A program made the translations under genes and the position numbers. Positions 23,895 to 33,355 of a stretch of 64,000 bases of DNA are shown piece after piece (positions within the stretch are counted from its first letter, which is position 1; each line of letters begins with the position of its first letter). Location: NCBI GenBank assembly GCA_023151185.1, contig JAKLJL010000007.1, positions 1-64,000 of the forward strand, in the 5' to 3' direction. The DNA is from Bacteroidota bacterium (GTDB taxonomy: Bacteria > Bacteroidota > JABWAT01). The notes under the pieces were generated by a model. The model searched no databases. It saw nothing but the letters and a program-made list of their open reading frames with translations, and had not been told where the DNA came from.

Positions 23895-25235
23895 ATGCGG
23901 ATTTCTCTTCTTTTCCTGTCTCTTTTAGGCCTTTCGACGGGATTTTCCCAAACCAAACCCACAATTGCAACACCAGACTGGAGTAAAAACCGGACAATTT
24001 ATGAAGTCAACGTCCGGCAGTTTTCAAAAGACGGAACGTTCAAAGCCGTCGAGGCCCGGCTTACAGAATTACGGGATCTTGGCGTCGGAATTCTTTGGCT
24101 GATGCCGGTAAATCCTATCGGTGAATTCAACCGGAAAGGAAGCCTCGGCAGCTATTATGCCGTCCGGAATTATACCGGAATCAATCCTGAATTCGGAACG
24201 GAAGCCCATTTCAGGGATCTGGTTGATCAGGCCCACCGGCTGGGGATGAAAGTCATTATCGACTGGGTTGCCAACCATACCTCCTGGGACCATCCGTGGG
24301 TGAGAACCAATCCTGATTTTTATACAAAAAACGCAAAGGGTGAAATGGTCCCGCCAGTTGCTGACTGGGCAGATGTTGCCGATCTGAATTATGACAATAC
24401 CCTGCTCAGAACCACCATGATTGAATCAATGGCATACTGGCTTAAAACGTTTGACATCGACGGATTCCGCTGCGATGTGGCAGGAATGGTTCCGGTTGAG
24501 TTCTGGGACTCGGCCCGGCGGGAACTGGATAAAATCAAACCGGTTTTTATGCTGGCGGAAGCAAGTGAACCTGAATTGCATCTGAATGCCTTTGACATGA
24601 CCTACGGCTGGCAGCATAAGGATGTATTCAACAAACTGGCATCAGGAAAATTCACTGCTGACAGCCTGAGATCCTACCTCACGGACCGGGAATTCAAAAC
24701 CTACCACCCGGCAAATTACCGGATGCTGTTCATCACCAATCATGATGAGAACACCTGGAATGGGAACGAATACAAACGCCTCGGCGATGCCTACAATGCC
24801 ATGACGGTCCTGACTTTCACCCTTCCCGGAATGCCCCTGATTTATAACGGTCAGGAAGCCGGAATGACCCAGGAACTCCAGTTTTTTGAACGGGATCCTA
24901 TTCAGTGGAAAGACCATCCGAACCGGGCCTTTTTCACCAGGCTGACTGCACTCAGAGAAAAAAATCCGGCTTTGTGGTCCGGAATCTATGGTGGAAATTT
25001 TACCTTTGCCAGAACCTCATCAGATGGCGGCGTTTTCGCCTTTACCCGGGAATCAGGAGCTAACAAACTGCTGATTCTGGTTAATACTACTTCAAAGGAG
25101 CAATCGGGAACGGTCAGGAAAATTTCCTGGACCGGAAAGGCTGTTAATGGACTCACCGCCGAGAAAACAGAAGTAAAACCGGGACTTAACTTTATTCTGA
25201 AACCCTGGGATTATCAGATCTGGATTGCAGAATAA
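23895..25235 (+). CDS. Exported alpha-amylase family GH13 glycosidase
   Basis: A 446-residue protein with a signal peptide (MRISLLFLSLLGLSTGFSQ) and one GH13 barrel. Conserved regions are VIIDWVANHTS (region I), DGFRCDVAGM (nucleophile Asp), MLAEASEPE (acid/base Glu) and ITNHDENTW (transition-state Asp). A short C-terminal beta domain follows. It acts on alpha-glucans such as starch or maltodextrin. The start at 23895 has AAAGGA and gives the signal peptide; an in-frame ATG 54 bases upstream would bury it. A LacI-type operator lies upstream, suggesting sugar control. Confidence 0.92.
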   Translation: MRISLLFLSLLGLSTGFSQTKPTIATPDWSKNRTIYEVNVRQFSKDGTFKAVEARLTELRDLGVGILWLMPVNPIGEFNRKGSLGSYYAVRNYTGINPEFGTEAHFRDLVDQAHRLGMKVIIDWVANHTSWDHPWVRTNPDFYTKNAKGEMVPPVADWADVADLNYDNTLLRTTMIESMAYWLKTFDIDGFRCDVAGMVPVEFWDSARRELDKIKPVFMLAEASEPELHLNAFDMTYGWQHKDVFNKLASGKFTADSLRSYLTDREFKTYHPANYRMLFITNHDENTWNGNEYKRLGDAYNAMTVLTFTLPGMPLIYNGQEAGMTQELQFFERDPIQWKDHPNRAFFTRLTALREKNPALWSGIYGGNFTFARTSSDGGVFAFTRESGANKLLILVNTTSKEQSGTVRKISWTGKAVNGLTAEKTEVKPGLNFILKPWDYQIWIAE

Positions 25236-25252
25236 TCCGGGCAACCTGCAAA

Positions 25253-25280
25253 CAAAAAAACCCGCACAGCGGGTTTTTTT
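25253..25280. terminator. Bidirectional terminator between amylase and beta-helix protein
   Basis: CCCGC (25261-25265) and GCGGG (25269-25273) form a short stem around ACA, flanked by an A run on the left and a T run on the right. It serves the rightward amylase and the leftward sorting-domain gene. Confidence 0.85.
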
Positions 25281-25300
25281 GTTTTATCAGGGTTTAGCTT

Positions 25301-26938
25301 TTACTTCAGCAGAATCAGTTTGATTGCTCCTGACCCTGATTCAGACTCAATCCGGCAGAAATAAACACCACCGGCAAGGTGGTCTGCTTCGAACCGGACA
25401 GATTGTTCGCCTGCTGCCCGGTATCCGGAAACCAGAGTTTCAACCAACCGGCCGGCCAGATCAACCACAGAAATTCTGACCTCCCCCGATACCGGAAGGT
25501 AAAACCGGATAGCCGTCGACGGATTGAACGGATTGGGATAGTTCGGGTAAATCCGGAATCCGCCGGGTTCTCCCTGACTGCCATCCCGGACGGAAACATA
25601 AGTTCCGCTGAATTCATCTGCGCCTCTGAACGGTGAGCCCGACCGGATTTCTCCGTCAAAATCGTCGGGAACCTCTGCCAGTGAAAGCCCCGCAAGATCA
25701 GAAGAACCGGTGCCAAGATGAAGGTCAGCATATCCTGAAAAAAAGGTGACGTTTTTCACCAGAGAATGACTGTCTTTCCCGTTTGCCGTCTGAAGAGCTG
25801 TTAAATTGGCCGCATCCGTTCCTCCCCAGGACGCCAGCCGGTACTGATTCGCCGAAAAATAAACATTATAATCGCAGTCAGTAACCGAATTTCCGTTGCC
25901 GACCGAAATGGCTCTTCCCAAACCCGGGTTGATGAACAGATTATTCACCAGTTTTATGGACTGCCCGTCATTGGTATACACTGCCGCCCCCGGGCTGTTC
26001 AGATAAACCGTGTTGTTGAACACATCGGTAAACTGGGCATTTGACAACCGCAAAACCTGGTCAGCAGAACTGCCCGAAGCATAAAACATATTATTCCGGA
26101 TCATCAGCCTGCCCGCATCTGATCCGTAACAGTCACTCAGTCTCATCGCACAGCCGTTTCCGGTTCTGAACAGGTTTTTCTCTACCGTCAGTGCGCCGTA
26201 GCAATTCATCAGTTCAACCCCGATGAAATTTACACTGGAACTGCTGAGTTCCACAGTGTTGCCACTGAAAATCAATCCGTCTGCCTTTTTAATCTGGATC
26301 GGGTTCAGAGAAGCTGCATCCGAAAACCGGCATCCGGAAATCACAGTTCCTTTTCTGTCTTTGGAATCCAGAACCAAACCGGCTGCCCCGCCTGAAAACG
26401 TGCAGTCTTCAAACCGGGTTGCCGATCCGGCAATTTTAACCAGATTTTCTGTCGTATTATTGGCATTGGCATTCAGTTTCCCCAGGAATCTGCAGTTTTT
26501 AAACTGAATACTGTCTGCAGCAAGATTCAGCACAAGGGCATATAAATTTCCGGAGGCCTGAAAAGTAATTCCTTCAAACCGGAAATGTTTCGAGAGGCTG
26601 TACACAACATAATTGTCCGAACTGGAAGCAGCCGTTTGTGACCAGATGACCTCTTCAGGATTTCCGGAGGCTGACCGAAAGACAACGGCTTTCTTTGCCT
26701 GGATACCCGGCACCGGCGTGACGGCATTGGGTCCTGAATAGGTTCCGGCAGCAACCGTAAAAGTCACCGGTCCCTCCACCCCCCGGGTTGAAAGTGCTGA
26801 AAGCGCACCGGCCACTGTTGTGAAGTTGGTTGAAGACTCAGCCTGTCCGGGATCGACTGTTAAATTTCCGGAAAGTGGCTGGGCGTTAAGGGCTCCGGGC
26901 AGAGCCAGCAAAAGGGGAAGCAGTTGGGTGAATCTCAT
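25301..26938 (-). CDS. Secreted beta-helix protein with type IX sorting domain
   Basis: A 545-residue protein with a signal peptide (about 1-20, ending ALNAQ). A long parallel beta-helix region follows (repeats such as FRFEGITFQASGN, FKNCRFLGKLNAN, FEDCTFSGGAAG). The end is a type A sorting domain starting YPNPFNPSTAIRFYLP and closing GGVYFCRIESESGSGAIKLI. This points to export by type IX secretion and binding at the cell surface. Beta-helix proteins often bind or cleave polysaccharides, but no catalytic residues are clear. The start at 26938 has GGAGG just upstream. Confidence 0.85.
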   Translation of the reverse strand: MRFTQLLPLLLALPGALNAQPLSGNLTVDPGQAESSTNFTTVAGALSALSTRGVEGPVTFTVAAGTYSGPNAVTPVPGIQAKKAVVFRSASGNPEEVIWSQTAASSSDNYVVYSLSKHFRFEGITFQASGNLYALVLNLAADSIQFKNCRFLGKLNANANNTTENLVKIAGSATRFEDCTFSGGAAGLVLDSKDRKGTVISGCRFSDAASLNPIQIKKADGLIFSGNTVELSSSSVNFIGVELMNCYGALTVEKNLFRTGNGCAMRLSDCYGSDAGRLMIRNNMFYASGSSADQVLRLSNAQFTDVFNNTVYLNSPGAAVYTNDGQSIKLVNNLFINPGLGRAISVGNGNSVTDCDYNVYFSANQYRLASWGGTDAANLTALQTANGKDSHSLVKNVTFFSGYADLHLGTGSSDLAGLSLAEVPDDFDGEIRSGSPFRGADEFSGTYVSVRDGSQGEPGGFRIYPNYPNPFNPSTAIRFYLPVSGEVRISVVDLAGRLVETLVSGYRAAGEQSVRFEADHLAGGVYFCRIESESGSGAIKLILLK

Positions 26939-27027
26939 TTTTTCCTCCGGTTTTGGTTTTTTCAAAACTAACCGAACCTGGAGAAACCGGGATGACCCGT
27001 TTGGGTTATTTTCTGAACTGAATCCGG

Positions 27028-27654
27028 TCAGACCAACCGTTCTTTCAATGCTCTCGCCACCACTTCTGACCGGGTATGAACATGAAGTTTATCGTAAATG
27101 GCCTTTATGTGGTTCCTGACCGTTTCAGGGCTGATAAAAAGCTGTTCTGCAATTCTTTTATGGTTCATTCCCCTGACCAGAAGCTGAAGAACCTCGGTTT
27201 CCCGTCCGGAAAGTGCTGCACCCGGCTCGGGTTGCTTCCGCCGCAAGCTGAATGTTTCAATAACCCGTCGGGCGATGGACGGCGTCAGGGAAGCCCCGCC
27301 TGCCAGTGTCTCACGGATCGCAGAAAGAATACCTTCGGGTGGTGTAGATTTCAGCAGATATCCGTCAGCACCCTCTGTAATTGCCGTGTAAATCAGGCCG
27401 TCATCTGCCAGATTGGTAAGCATAACCACCCGAACGGACGGGAACCGGGATTTGACCAGCTTCAATCCTTCCAGTCCCGATTGCCCCGGCAGCCCGATAT
27501 CCATCAGAACCAGATCCGGTCTTGACCTAACACTTGTCAGTTCTTCAACTGAACCAAAGGCCCCGGCTACAGCTAAATCTCCCGAAAACCCAATCAATTC
27601 CGTCAGAAGGGTTCTGAAATCCGGATGATCTTCAACAATAATCAGTTGGTTCAT
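27028..27654 (-). CDS. NarL/LuxR-family response regulator
   Basis: A 208-residue two-domain regulator. The receiver carries EDH near the start and a phospho-acceptor Asp in LVLMDIGLPGQSG, and the C-terminal LuxR HTH has LSGRETEVLQLLVRGM, IAEQLFISPETVRNHIKAI and HTRSEVV. It probably binds DNA after phosphorylation by the sensor kinase encoded 66 bases upstream on the same strand. The beta-helix cell-surface protein downstream is a candidate target by position only. Confidence 0.93.
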   Translation of the reverse strand: MNQLIIVEDHPDFRTLLTELIGFSGDLAVAGAFGSVEELTSVRSRPDLVLMDIGLPGQSGLEGLKLVKSRFPSVRVVMLTNLADDGLIYTAITEGADGYLLKSTPPEGILSAIRETLAGGASLTPSIARRVIETFSLRRKQPEPGAALSGRETEVLQLLVRGMNHKRIAEQLFISPETVRNHIKAIYDKLHVHTRSEVVARALKERLV

Positions 27655-27720
27655 ACTTTTTCCTGGTTGGATACCGGTAAAAGTCGGGATGTCCCGCCCC
27701 GGAATCCTGACCCATTTGCG

Positions 27721-30700
27721 TTAATCTTTTGGCGACGGTCCCGGCAGTTGAAGCCTGAGTGTTGTTCCCTTACCCGGTTCGGAGCGTAAAGTGAGTTCTG
27801 CTCCAAGAATCCCGGCCCGTTTCCGGATATTTCCCAGGCCATTTCCGCCAACAGACCGGGGGTAGGCCGCTTCCGGATCAAATCCCTTTCCGTCATCAGA
27901 AATTTCAAGTTCCAGCGTTTCAGCGGAACCGGCAATCCGGCACGAAATGGTCCCGGCTCCTGAGTGACGGATCGAGTTGCTCACCGCCTCCTTGAACACC
28001 AAATACACATTTTTCCGGATTTTTTCTCCGATTTTTTCCTCAGTATCCCTGATTTCAGCAGAAAATTCAAGGTGGAGTCCGGCCTGAAAACAGGCTTCTG
28101 CGGCAGTTTCCTGCATCCGGGTAACCAGTGCCCCAAGTGAATCATGGCGCGGCGACAGGGCCCAGACCACTTCCTCCATAGCCCCTCTGGCCTGATCAGA
28201 CAAGTGATCCAGCCGGTCAACGAAGGCATCATCGGATTCAGACATCTTTCCGGATTTCAGTTTCCTGGTTTTCAGATACAGGCTGATGCTGCTGAGGGTA
28301 GTGGCCACATCATCATGCAGATCCCGTGAAATCTGTTCCCGTGTTGCCTCACGAACGGCAAGCAATTCCCTTTCCCGTTCCACTTCAGCCAGAATTTTCC
28401 TGTATTTCCTTTCGGAAAAAAACCGGTAAGCCAGATACAACCCGGCCAGAATCAGCAGCCCGGATGCACTTCTGAACCAGATGGTCTTCCAGAATGGCGG
28501 GTGGATGGTGATCGTGAGAACCTTCGGAACCGGATTCCATCTTCCCTCCCGGTTTGTTGATCTGATCAGAAGCCGGTACCCGCCGGGATCCAGATTGGTG
28601 TAGGAGATATCCGTTTTGCTTCCGGTTTCAATCCATTCCCGGTCAAAATTTTCAAGCTGATACGCATACCGGATTTTTTCCTTCCGGTCAAATGTGACGG
28701 CAGTAAAGGAAACTGAAAAAAACGTGTCGGTATAGTCAAGTTCCAGATGTTTTTTAACGGTAAGGGACGAATCGGGCAGCACTTCATGATTGGATTTTTT
28801 CAGTCCGGTAAAGGCCAGCCGGGGAAATTGAGCAGAATCCCGGATGCTGTCGGGTTGAAACCAGGTCAAACCGCCGGTCCCCCCAAAGTACAGATTTCCT
28901 GCAGGATCCTGAAAAGCGGCCTGGAAACTGATATCTCCTGAGGCCAGGCCATCGGTTGAATCGAAAACCCGCAGTCCGGTCAGGCTCTGCCCGGAAAGAG
29001 TCAGGCGGGCAATTCCCTCTCCGGCAGCCGTCCAGAGAAACCCATTCCGGTCATAAAAAACTCCCGATACGCCATCCGAAGGGAGACCATCCTGTTTCCG
29101 CAGAAAAGAAATTTTCCCGGATACCGGATCCAGAAAATTCAATCCACCCGAACTGGTTGCGGCAGTAAGACGGCCATCAGCCGGCATCCCGAAAAACAAA
29201 ACTGAATTATTGGAAAGGGCTGACCCGGCTTCTGAACTTTGTGACCAGACATCAAACCACCCTGTTTCCCTGTTCATCCGGGCCATTCCACCGCCATTGG
29301 TCCCCACCCACAACCTGCCCGCAGGATCTTCGAAAAGTGAAATAACAAGACCGTAAGGCAATTTCCCGGGAACACGGGTTTCCGGCCGGATGAATCTGAA
29401 GTGGCCGGTTACCGGGTCCCGCCAGTGCAGTCCCTGCTGGGTTCCGGCCCAAAGTATTCCGTCTGAAGTCTCGGTCAGAGACAAAATCACCGGCGACTGA
29501 AGCCGGGTTGAATCGGCTGGGTCAGCCTGAAAAACCTGGATTTTCCCTGATTCAGGGGATAGCCGGACTAACCCCCGGGATGTCCCGGCCCAGATGCTGC
29601 CATCCCGGGTTTCCCTGACCGACCAGATAAATGTGTCGGGCAGGCCGTCCCGTTTACTCCACTGGCGGGTTTGCCCCGTTATTTTATTCCACCGTAAAAG
29701 TCCGCAGGATGATCCCAGCCAGATCAGACTGTCGGACCGGCTGTGCACCGATGTTATCGTAACCGGTTCGCTCACCCACGGGGTCAGTTTTTTTGTATGC
29801 ACCGGATTAAGCGGAAGCATCCTGCCCGGGTAGAACCAGAATGCCCCCCTGTCGGTGGTATTGATCCAGAGGGCACCCTCCCGGTCCTGAAGCAGGGTGT
29901 AGGCAGAAGCAGATTTCAGTGCAGGACTGCCGTCTGCTTCCCGTTTCAGTTCACCGGTTTCAGGAAAGAAGGAGACAATGCCCAGGTTGTCTCCGGTCAG
30001 CCAGAAACTGCCGTCCCTTTTCTCAATAAAATCAAAGAGTTCGGTGGATGAAGATCCTGGTCCCGGGAACCGGATCAGGTCAGGTTGGGTGTCATCCGGC
30101 GAATCCAGGACGAACATTCCGGCAGATGAGGAAATCCGGATTTTCCCTCTGGAATCCCGTTTTACATAATTTACACGGCCCGGCAGGTTTTTCCCGTCCG
30201 TCAATGGGATCTGAACAAACCGGTTCTGTTTTTCAATGAAACGGATCAGGCCTCCATTGGTTGCGAACCAGAAAGTGCCATGAGGGAATTCAAGAATTCC
30301 GCCGGTTCTTTGGCGGGAAAGGATGTCAGAAATCCGGGGATCAGAGCAGGTTAAAGGGAGAAATTTTTTCTTTTCCCGGTCAAATATAAGAATTCCTGCG
30401 GTGTTTGTGGCGACCCAAATCCTGCCGGTTCCGTCTTCATAAAGCGAGGTGATTCCGTTCTTCCGGAAATCGCCTTTTGCTTCCGGGGCCGGCAGATAAG
30501 TTTGAAAGGTTTCAGTTTCAGGCAGATACCGGGCTAAACCACCACCCAGGGTCCCGATCCAGAGTGTCCGGCTTCGGTCTACAAGGAGTGAGATCACCCA
30601 GTTGGCGGGCAGTGAAGAGGAATCGGCAGGGTCGTTCCTGTAAATCCGGACGGATGATCCGTCCAGACGGTTCAGTCCGTCTGCCGAGGCAATCCAGACA

Positions 30701-30843
30701 AAGCCAGAGCAATCCTGAACCGAGGAATACAGGACGTTGGATGAAAGTCCGGAAGCAGAGGTAAGGGCATAAATCTGCCGGTCGGGCGTTTGCGCCGGCA
30801 AGAAGGTTGCCCAAAACATCAGGAATATCCAGTACGGCCTCAT
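27721..30843 (-). CDS. Reg_prop beta-propeller sensor histidine kinase
   Basis: A 1040-residue membrane sensor. It has a signal/anchor (MRPYWIFLMFWATFLPAQ), then 12-14 Reg_prop (two-component regulator propeller) repeats forming two periplasmic propellers. Next come a Y_Y_Y domain (about 690-760), a membrane helix (about 772-792), a HisKA_3 dimerisation domain with SRDLHDDVATTLSS (His near 843) and an HATPase domain (EAVSNSIRH, DDGKGFDP, GNGLGNI). The layout matches sensors of extracellular carbohydrates in Bacteroidetes. It lacks the receiver and AraC domain of hybrid systems and uses the separate NarL-type partner instead. The start at 30843 gives a proper signal peptide. Confidence 0.9.
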   Translation of the reverse strand: MRPYWIFLMFWATFLPAQTPDRQIYALTSASGLSSNVLYSSVQDCSGFVWIASADGLNRLDGSSVRIYRNDPADSSSLPANWVISLLVDRSRTLWIGTLGGGLARYLPETETFQTYLPAPEAKGDFRKNGITSLYEDGTGRIWVATNTAGILIFDREKKKFLPLTCSDPRISDILSRQRTGGILEFPHGTFWFATNGGLIRFIEKQNRFVQIPLTDGKNLPGRVNYVKRDSRGKIRISSSAGMFVLDSPDDTQPDLIRFPGPGSSSTELFDFIEKRDGSFWLTGDNLGIVSFFPETGELKREADGSPALKSASAYTLLQDREGALWINTTDRGAFWFYPGRMLPLNPVHTKKLTPWVSEPVTITSVHSRSDSLIWLGSSCGLLRWNKITGQTRQWSKRDGLPDTFIWSVRETRDGSIWAGTSRGLVRLSPESGKIQVFQADPADSTRLQSPVILSLTETSDGILWAGTQQGLHWRDPVTGHFRFIRPETRVPGKLPYGLVISLFEDPAGRLWVGTNGGGMARMNRETGWFDVWSQSSEAGSALSNNSVLFFGMPADGRLTAATSSGGLNFLDPVSGKISFLRKQDGLPSDGVSGVFYDRNGFLWTAAGEGIARLTLSGQSLTGLRVFDSTDGLASGDISFQAAFQDPAGNLYFGGTGGLTWFQPDSIRDSAQFPRLAFTGLKKSNHEVLPDSSLTVKKHLELDYTDTFFSVSFTAVTFDRKEKIRYAYQLENFDREWIETGSKTDISYTNLDPGGYRLLIRSTNREGRWNPVPKVLTITIHPPFWKTIWFRSASGLLILAGLYLAYRFFSERKYRKILAEVERERELLAVREATREQISRDLHDDVATTLSSISLYLKTRKLKSGKMSESDDAFVDRLDHLSDQARGAMEEVVWALSPRHDSLGALVTRMQETAAEACFQAGLHLEFSAEIRDTEEKIGEKIRKNVYLVFKEAVSNSIRHSGAGTISCRIAGSAETLELEISDDGKGFDPEAAYPRSVGGNGLGNIRKRAGILGAELTLRSEPGKGTTLRLQLPGPSPKD

Positions 30844-30957
30844 CCGGCTAGTATACAATTGAAACTGCCCGGATTCAAGACAAGTGGCGAAGCAGAGGAG
30901 AGAGAAAGCAGAACCGGGCAAAAAAGACAGGTTTTGCTCAGGGCGAAGGGGATAAAC

Positions 30958-30986
30958 AAAAAAGCCGGTTTGTGACCGGCTTTTTT
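30958..30986. terminator. Bidirectional terminator between the sensor kinase and rpmA
   Basis: AGCCGGT (30963-30969) and ACCGGCT (30975-30981) with loop TTGTG are flanked by A and T runs. On the reverse strand it lies just after rpmA and gives a U-tract. Confidence 0.85.
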
Positions 30987-31011
30987 GTAAAAAATAAAGA
31001 ATCTGGGAAAA

Positions 31012-31269
31012 TCAGTTTTGGGGCAGGACGTTAACGTATTGCCGTTTGTTGGCTTTCACACGAAATTCTACAGTTCCATCGGTTAAGGCAAAAAGAGTAT
31101 CATCACTTCCGCGTTTCACATTCAGTCCCGGATGGAATTTAGTTCCACGCTGACGGATGATGATGCTGCCGGCTGTGACGGTTTCACCGCCAAAAGCTTT
31201 AACACCTAACCGCTGACTATGGCTATCCCGGCCGTTTCTGGTTGATCCCGCACCTTTTTTATGTGCCAT
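31012..31269 (-). CDS. rpmA: 50S ribosomal protein L27
   Basis: An 85-residue bL27 with the typical N-terminus [16 protein letters not shown], where the tail reaches the peptidyl-transferase centre, and [16 protein letters not shown]. There is no N-terminal extension needing cleavage of the Firmicutes kind. It lies 17 bases after rplU, forming the standard L21-L27 operon, and is followed by a terminator. Confidence 0.98.
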   Translation of the reverse strand: MAHKKGAGSTRNGRDSHSQRLGVKAFGGETVTAGSIIIRQRGTKFHPGLNVKRGSDDTLFALTDGTVEFRVKANKRQYVNVLPQN

Positions 31270-31286
31270 GACTTATCTCTCCTGAC

Positions 31287-31598
31287 TTAAGCTTTAATAT
31301 CGTTTACAAGGATCTGGGTATAGTCCTGACGGTGACCCATGTGCTTACGATATCCTTTTCTTCTTTTATACTTGAAGATCCGAATTTTGTCGGCCTTCAC
31401 GTGGGCAAGTACAGTAGCTTCAACTGAAGCATTCTTCACAGTAGGGGTCCCTACGGCAACTTTTGATCCGTCATCAACCAAAAGAACCTGATCGAAAGAG
31501 ACTTTTGCACCAACTTCCTGATCCAGGAGCGGTACATAAACCTTTCTTTGACCTTCTACCTTAAACTGCTTGCCGGCTATATCAACGATGGCGTACAT
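31287..31598 (-). CDS. rplU: 50S ribosomal protein L21
   Basis: A 103-residue bL21: MYAIVDIAGKQFKVEGQRK, then VLLVDDGSKVAVGTPTV and YKRRKGYRKHMGHRQ. It binds 23S rRNA (helix 46 region). The start at 31598 is supported by GGAGG 7 bases upstream; the longer frame from 31646 adds unrelated residues. Confidence 0.97.
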   Translation of the reverse strand: MYAIVDIAGKQFKVEGQRKVYVPLLDQEVGAKVSFDQVLLVDDGSKVAVGTPTVKNASVEATVLAHVKADKIRIFKYKRRKGYRKHMGHRQDYTQILVNDIKA

Positions 31599-31690
31599 CG
31601 TGTTCCTCCTGATAGCGTTAAATAAGGTACTTTTTGAGAACCACAAAGATGGTATTTCCTGCAGCCGATGTCAATATTCCGGATGGAAAA

Positions 31691-32092
31691 TTATTTCGGT
31701 TTCTGAATCACGGACCTGATCTGGGATAAACTGACCATCCAGATCAGCAGACTGGCCAGGGTCAGGATTCCGAAAAGAATGGCCTCCACTCCGGTTGAAG
31801 GGAAAAGGGCCATTTGGTTGGATTTAGCCATTTCCCTGAAGCGGATAATCGTTTCTGCCGTCCGCCAGCCTAACAGGCCGGTTGAAAGCAAAGTCAGCAC
31901 GATTCCCGTCCAGAAGCCGGCAAGGACCTGCCGGGTCAGGCTCCATCCGTTCAGATAAAAAAGAGCCGCCAGACCGGCAAGAACAACCAGATCGACCGGC
32001 TGACTGCCCGGGAGCAAAGCCAGAATGAGACCGGTGCCGGCCAGAATCCAGGCAAAGGCTTTCAGCAGTTTTCCGAATTTGATCAGTTCCAT
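31691..32092 (-). CDS. Small integral membrane protein of unknown function
   Basis: A 133-residue protein with four predicted helices: about 8-27, 30-45 (VDLVVLAGLAALFYLNG), 52-72 and 100-122. No Cys or His motif is visible. The start at 32092 has AGGAG 5 bases upstream; the longer frame would overlap the PAQR gene. It probably ends the SDR-MnmM-PAQR operon. Not recognised. Confidence 0.65.
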   Translation of the reverse strand: MELIKFGKLLKAFAWILAGTGLILALLPGSQPVDLVVLAGLAALFYLNGWSLTRQVLAGFWTGIVLTLLSTGLLGWRTAETIIRFREMAKSNQMALFPSTGVEAILFGILTLASLLIWMVSLSQIRSVIQKPK

Positions 32093-32103
32093 AGTGGCTC
32101 CTG

Positions 32104-32766
32104 TCAGGGAATTACATGCCAGAAAACCGCAAAGAAGTGGCAAATCGTTCCGCCAAGAACAAATAAATGCCAGATTCCATGACTGAACGGGAGGCTTTTC
32201 CAGGAATAAAAGATGACGCCGAAGGTGTAAGAAAGTCCGCCGGCAAACAGCCAGAACAATCCCCAGAACGACAGGGCATCATAAAGGGGTTTGATTGCAA
32301 TGACAATCAGCCAGCCCATGCCCAGATAAATCAGGGAAGAAAGGCGGGGAAACCGGCCGGTAAACATGGTTTTAAAAATAACGCCTGCCAGTGCAAGCCC
32401 CCAGATGATGCCGAATAAAGTCCAGCCCCAGGCTCCATCCAGTGTCACCAGGGTAAACGGAGTATAGGTTCCGGCAATCAGCAGGTAAATGGATGAGTGG
32501 TCTATGATTTTAAATATCCTTTTGGTTTCCGGCCAGGGGAAACTGTGATACAGGGTTGAAGCCAGATACAGAATCACCATTGTGGCACCGAAAATGGACC
32601 CGGAAACCACATGGACAGCCGTCCCGTTTACCGCACCGTAAACAACCAGCAAAACCAGTCCGGCAATAGCCAGACCAACGCCGATTCCGTGTGTCAGTGC
32701 ATTGACAAGTTCATCCCAGAAACCGGAGTAATCCTGCGACCGGTTTTGTTTTTTGGATTGTGTCAT
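32104..32766 (-). CDS. Hemolysin III/PAQR-family membrane protein (TrhA-like)
   Basis: A 220-residue seven-helix protein of the HlyIII/PAQR family. Family marks are LTHGIGVGLAIAG near the start, STLYHSF and IDHSSIYLLIAGTYTPF in the middle, and CHFFAVFWHVI at the end; the His and Asp residues form the presumed zinc site. Bacterial members affect membrane fluidity or lipid balance (TrhA) despite the hemolysin name. It overlaps the methyltransferase gene by 4 bases (ATGA). Confidence 0.92.
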   Translation of the reverse strand: MTQSKKQNRSQDYSGFWDELVNALTHGIGVGLAIAGLVLLVVYGAVNGTAVHVVSGSIFGATMVILYLASTLYHSFPWPETKRIFKIIDHSSIYLLIAGTYTPFTLVTLDGAWGWTLFGIIWGLALAGVIFKTMFTGRFPRLSSLIYLGMGWLIVIAIKPLYDALSFWGLFWLFAGGLSYTFGVIFYSWKSLPFSHGIWHLFVLGGTICHFFAVFWHVIP

Positions 32767-33353
32767 GTTTTTTTCCGCTGATAGGTGAGTAAAAAGGGTG
32801 CAGCACTCTTCGGATCCGGAACCCGGTGAATCCGGATCAGCCAGCCGGCCTGTTCAAATTCCGGGATTAGGGCAAGAAGGGCATCTCCCTCCCGGGTTCC
32901 CTCGGCATGTCCGGGATACACAGTCACCGTCAGAATTCCGTCGGCGGACAGCAACTGCAGGGAGTGCCGGACAGCTTCAAGTGAAGTCGGCACCCGGGTA
33001 GTGATCTGTTTATCTGAACCCGGCAGATATCCCAGATTAAAGGCAATGCCCGAAATGGATCCGGCCAGATTTGCCGGGACGTAATCTGCCATACGGGAAT
33101 GACTGTCCGGAACCAGTAAAACCCGTTCAGCCAGGTTCAAACTTTCAAGCCGGTTCCGGGTCGAGTCAATGGCAGCCTGCTGAATGTCAAAACTCCAGAC
33201 CTTTCCTTCCGGGCCGACCAGTCTGGCCAGAAAGGCCGTGTCATACCCGTTTCCGGCTGTTGCATCAATTGCAAATCCGCCTGCAGGAATGTGTTCCTGC
33301 AAAAGACGGTGGCATTCGTCTATCATCCGGGGAATGAGAACGGTTTCTGCCAT
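32763..33353 (-). CDS. MnmM/YtqB-like SAM-dependent methyltransferase
   Basis: A 196-residue class I methyltransferase: DATAGNGYDTAFLARLVG is the SAM motif, VWSFDIQQAAID follows, and FNLGYLPGSDK resembles the conserved NLGYLPGGDK of the YtqB/MnmM family that methylates nm5s2U34 of tRNAs. HAEGTREGDALL near the end is also family-like. Cytosolic. The start at 33353 is just after the SDR stop; the longer frame lies wholly inside the SDR gene. Confidence 0.85.
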   Translation of the reverse strand: MAETVLIPRMIDECHRLLQEHIPAGGFAIDATAGNGYDTAFLARLVGPEGKVWSFDIQQAAIDSTRNRLESLNLAERVLLVPDSHSRMADYVPANLAGSISGIAFNLGYLPGSDKQITTRVPTSLEAVRHSLQLLSADGILTVTVYPGHAEGTREGDALLALIPEFEQAGWLIRIHRVPDPKSAAPFLLTYQRKKT

Positions 33354-33355
33354 GG

